Shown: positions 32,582-33,532 of the stretch, one piece after another | How positions within the stretch are numbered: the first letter of the stretch is position 1 | Layout of the letters: each line of letters starts with the position of its first letter | NCBI GenBank assembly: GCA_025363295.1 | Contig: JANYEC010000036.1 | Span: forward strand, 1-33,532 | From: Akkermansiaceae bacterium | GTDB lineage: Bacteria; Verrucomicrobiota; Verrucomicrobiia; Verrucomicrobiales; Akkermansiaceae | Direction of reading: 5' to 3' | DNA length: 33,532 nucleotides | Made by a program: the position numbers and the translations under genes | The notes under the pieces: generated by a model | Seen by the model: only the letters and a program-made list of their open reading frames with translations | Database searches by the model: none | Told to the model about the DNA's origin: nothing

Positions 32582-32611
32582 AAAAGCCGATACCCTCCGG
32601 CATCGGCTTTT
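32582..32611. terminator. Intrinsic terminator after the Met-rich gene
   Basis: AAAAGCCGAT and ATCGGCTTTT form a perfect 10-bp stem with a 10-nt loop; on the minus strand it is followed by T-rich sequence. It lies 22 bp after the stop of the gene ending at 32634. Confidence 0.88.
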
Positions 32612-32633
32612 GGGTCCTGTTAATCTGATTCGT

Positions 32634-33179
32634 TTATTGTTTACTGGCCGGACCCATCTTTGGAGCTTTCATCAATTCTCCGTCCATCGAGATCATATCG
32701 CCTTCCATCATCATCATTTCTTTGCCGTCTTTCATCATGACTTTTCCATTCTTCATGACTTTCGTACCATTCTCCATCGTCATATCTTGATCCATCATCA
32801 TGCGCTTGCCATTTTTCATCTCCATCATTTTCCCGTCTTTCATCATGACGCAGTTCCCTTCCAGCATTTTGCCATTCATTCCCATCATATCACCGTCTTT
32901 CATCATCATTTCCTTACCGTCTTTCATGACGACTTTACCATTCACCATGACCTTAGTACCGTTACCCATGGTCATTTCTTTATCCATGGCCATCGACTTC
33001 CCGTCCTTCATAACCATCATTTTGCCGTTCATCATCATCACGTGGTCCATCATGGGTTCTTCTTTTTTCATTTCACCCACAGTCCCCCTACTTTCATTCG
33101 CGGACTTTTCCTCTGCATAGCCCAAATTGCTTAATCCAAGACAAGCGGCAACGACTGATATTTTGATTGTAGTTTTCAT
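32634..33179 (-). CDS. Exported methionine-rich protein with two DUF6799-like repeats
   Basis: A 181-residue protein with a signal peptide (about 1-22, ending LGYA). About 44 of 181 residues are Met (some 24 percent). The mature part has two tandem repeats of about 60 residues: MMMNGKMMVMKDGKSMAMDK...GNGTKVMVNGKVVMKDGKEM and VMMKDGKMMEMKNGKRMMMD...ENGTKVMKNGKVMMKDGKEM. This is the pattern of DUF6799. Function is unknown; Met clusters in exported proteins commonly bind Cu(I), so a periplasmic copper-binding role is inferred, and no copper genes are adjacent. The gene has its own terminator and an AT-rich upstream region with direct repeats, and lies next to an IS element, so it may have been acquired. 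Confidence 0.85.
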   Translation of the reverse strand: MKTTIKISVVAACLGLSNLGYAEEKSANESRGTVGEMKKEEPMMDHVMMMNGKMMVMKDGKSMAMDKEMTMGNGTKVMVNGKVVMKDGKEMMMKDGDMMGMNGKMLEGNCVMMKDGKMMEMKNGKRMMMDQDMTMENGTKVMKNGKVMMKDGKEMMMMEGDMISMDGELMKAPKMGPASKQ

Positions 33180-33390
33180 CGATTTTTTTATTTAATTTGA
33201 TTTATCATAACCTAAGAATGTGCATCTTGATTGATACGCACGATCAGATTTTAAATTAATAGGCCATTTAAATTGATACGCATATGGGGTGAAACCCCCG
33301 ATAATAATCGGGCCTAGGGATCAGTTTTGAAGTCTCCTAAACTCATTTGTCTGAGAAATCGTGTCGTTAAGGATGGTCCGGAAGCTGAGT
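33180..33390. promoter_or_regulatory. AT-rich upstream region with direct repeats and two hairpins
   Basis: Precedes the Met-rich gene. It has two copies of ATTGATACGCA (33230-33240 and 33272-33282), 42 bp apart. Two small hairpins overlap by two bases: GGGGT-GAA-ACCCC (33286-33298) and CCCGAT-AATA-ATCGGG (33297-33312). The promoter of the Met-rich gene should be here; I cannot fix its boxes. Confidence 0.4.
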
Positions 33391-33532
33391 TGTGAGGCGG
33401 ACCCAGAAAATCGGGCCAGTGGCTAAGCTATGATTGTGGTGTGTGGGAACGGCATTTAAACCGAACCGAACACACACAAAATGAAAGGCAAACGAAGAAG
33501 ACACGACCCCGAATTCAAGGCCCGCGTAGCGC
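33391..33532 (+). mobile_element. Left end of an IS3-type insertion sequence (cut by the window)
   Basis: TGTGAGGCGGACCCAGAAAA (33391-33410) looks like an IS3-family terminal inverted repeat beginning with TG. About 70 bp later starts a transposase OrfA. The right end is outside the window, so the inverted repeat and target duplication cannot be confirmed. Confidence 0.55.
33481..33532 (+). CDS. IS3-family transposase OrfA, N-terminal fragment
   Basis: Seventeen codons remain: MKGKRRRHDPEFKARVA. This is the typical start of IS3-family OrfA, a helix-turn-helix protein that binds the IS ends and is usually fused to the integrase part by frameshifting. Only the window edge truncates it. No clear ribosome site is seen before the ATG. 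Confidence 0.75.
   Translation, partial: MKGKRRRHDPEFKARVA

Noticed and set aside
32610..33134. 174-codon plus-strand His/Phe-rich ORF
   Set aside because: It is the antisense of the Met-rich gene: Met codons read backwards as CAT give His. The signal peptide, terminator and DUF6799-like pattern are on the minus strand.
1..33532. CRISPR array or tRNA genes
   Set aside because: No regular direct repeats with unique spacers; no T-loop-like GGTTCGAATCC with a fitting acceptor stem was found by reading. The heptamer arrays have no spacers.

Overview
The window looks like a chromosomal segment of a Verrucomicrobiota bacterium, most likely of the Verrucomicrobiales. This rests on several things: moderately high GC outside the AT-rich right edge; a secreted protein ending in the 'LEQS..LTGW....SQHFYRLK' tail common in that phylum; a sensor kinase with discoidin-like ectodomains; isoleucine synthesis starting from a citramalate synthase; and a single-chain PurL. 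The assignment is inference from protein style, since there is no rRNA gene here. I saw no tRNA, rRNA or CRISPR array.

Layout. (1) 1-1277: a damaged chimeric gene joining the front of a tetraether-lipid-synthase-like radical SAM protein to the back of an Lgt-like membrane protein. (2) 1296-6431: divergent purL (-) and argG (+). purL carries four in-frame tandem mini-repeats. (3) 6592-9474: a minus-strand run of a DUF2459-like lipoprotein, ppnP, a rhodanese lipoprotein, a tandem FKBP isomerase and a Cys-rich membrane protein, mostly with 1-4 nt overlaps. (4) 9869-12177: an exported RlpA/DPBB-like protein, an alpha/beta hydrolase, and rplI with a clear terminator. (5) 12230-17694: a two-component system, a menF-like isochorismate synthase, yraN, rnhB and a CAP-domain lipoprotein. 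(6) 17851-20226: a small unknown gene, then a metal ABC transporter (permease, ATPase with a His/Cys-rich N-terminus) led by a small anchored protein where a binding protein might be expected. (7) 20386-25223: purD, pyrR, an unknown membrane protein, pyrB and an aminopeptidase P, all plus strand and tightly packed. (8) 25224-27339: a degenerate stretch with a G-tract and a frameshifted REP-associated transposase relic, then a large exported protein. (9) 27793-32188: a purine nucleoside phosphorylase, kduI-kduD for unsaturated uronate catabolism, and cimA. (10) 32582-33532: an AT-rich end with a Met-rich exported protein (two DUF6799-like repeats) and the left end of an IS3-type element running off the window.

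Most of the content is housekeeping: purine (purL, purD), pyrimidine (pyrR, pyrB), arginine (argG), isoleucine (cimA), and nucleoside salvage (ppnP, the phosphorylase). The most unusual signals are the 4 x 7 bp mini-repeats, three inside the purL reading frame and one of these matching unit by unit an element between kduI and kduD; the radical SAM/Lgt chimera; the Met-rich protein; and the unknown membrane protein embedded between pyrR and pyrB. I found no complete new multi-gene defence or mobile system.
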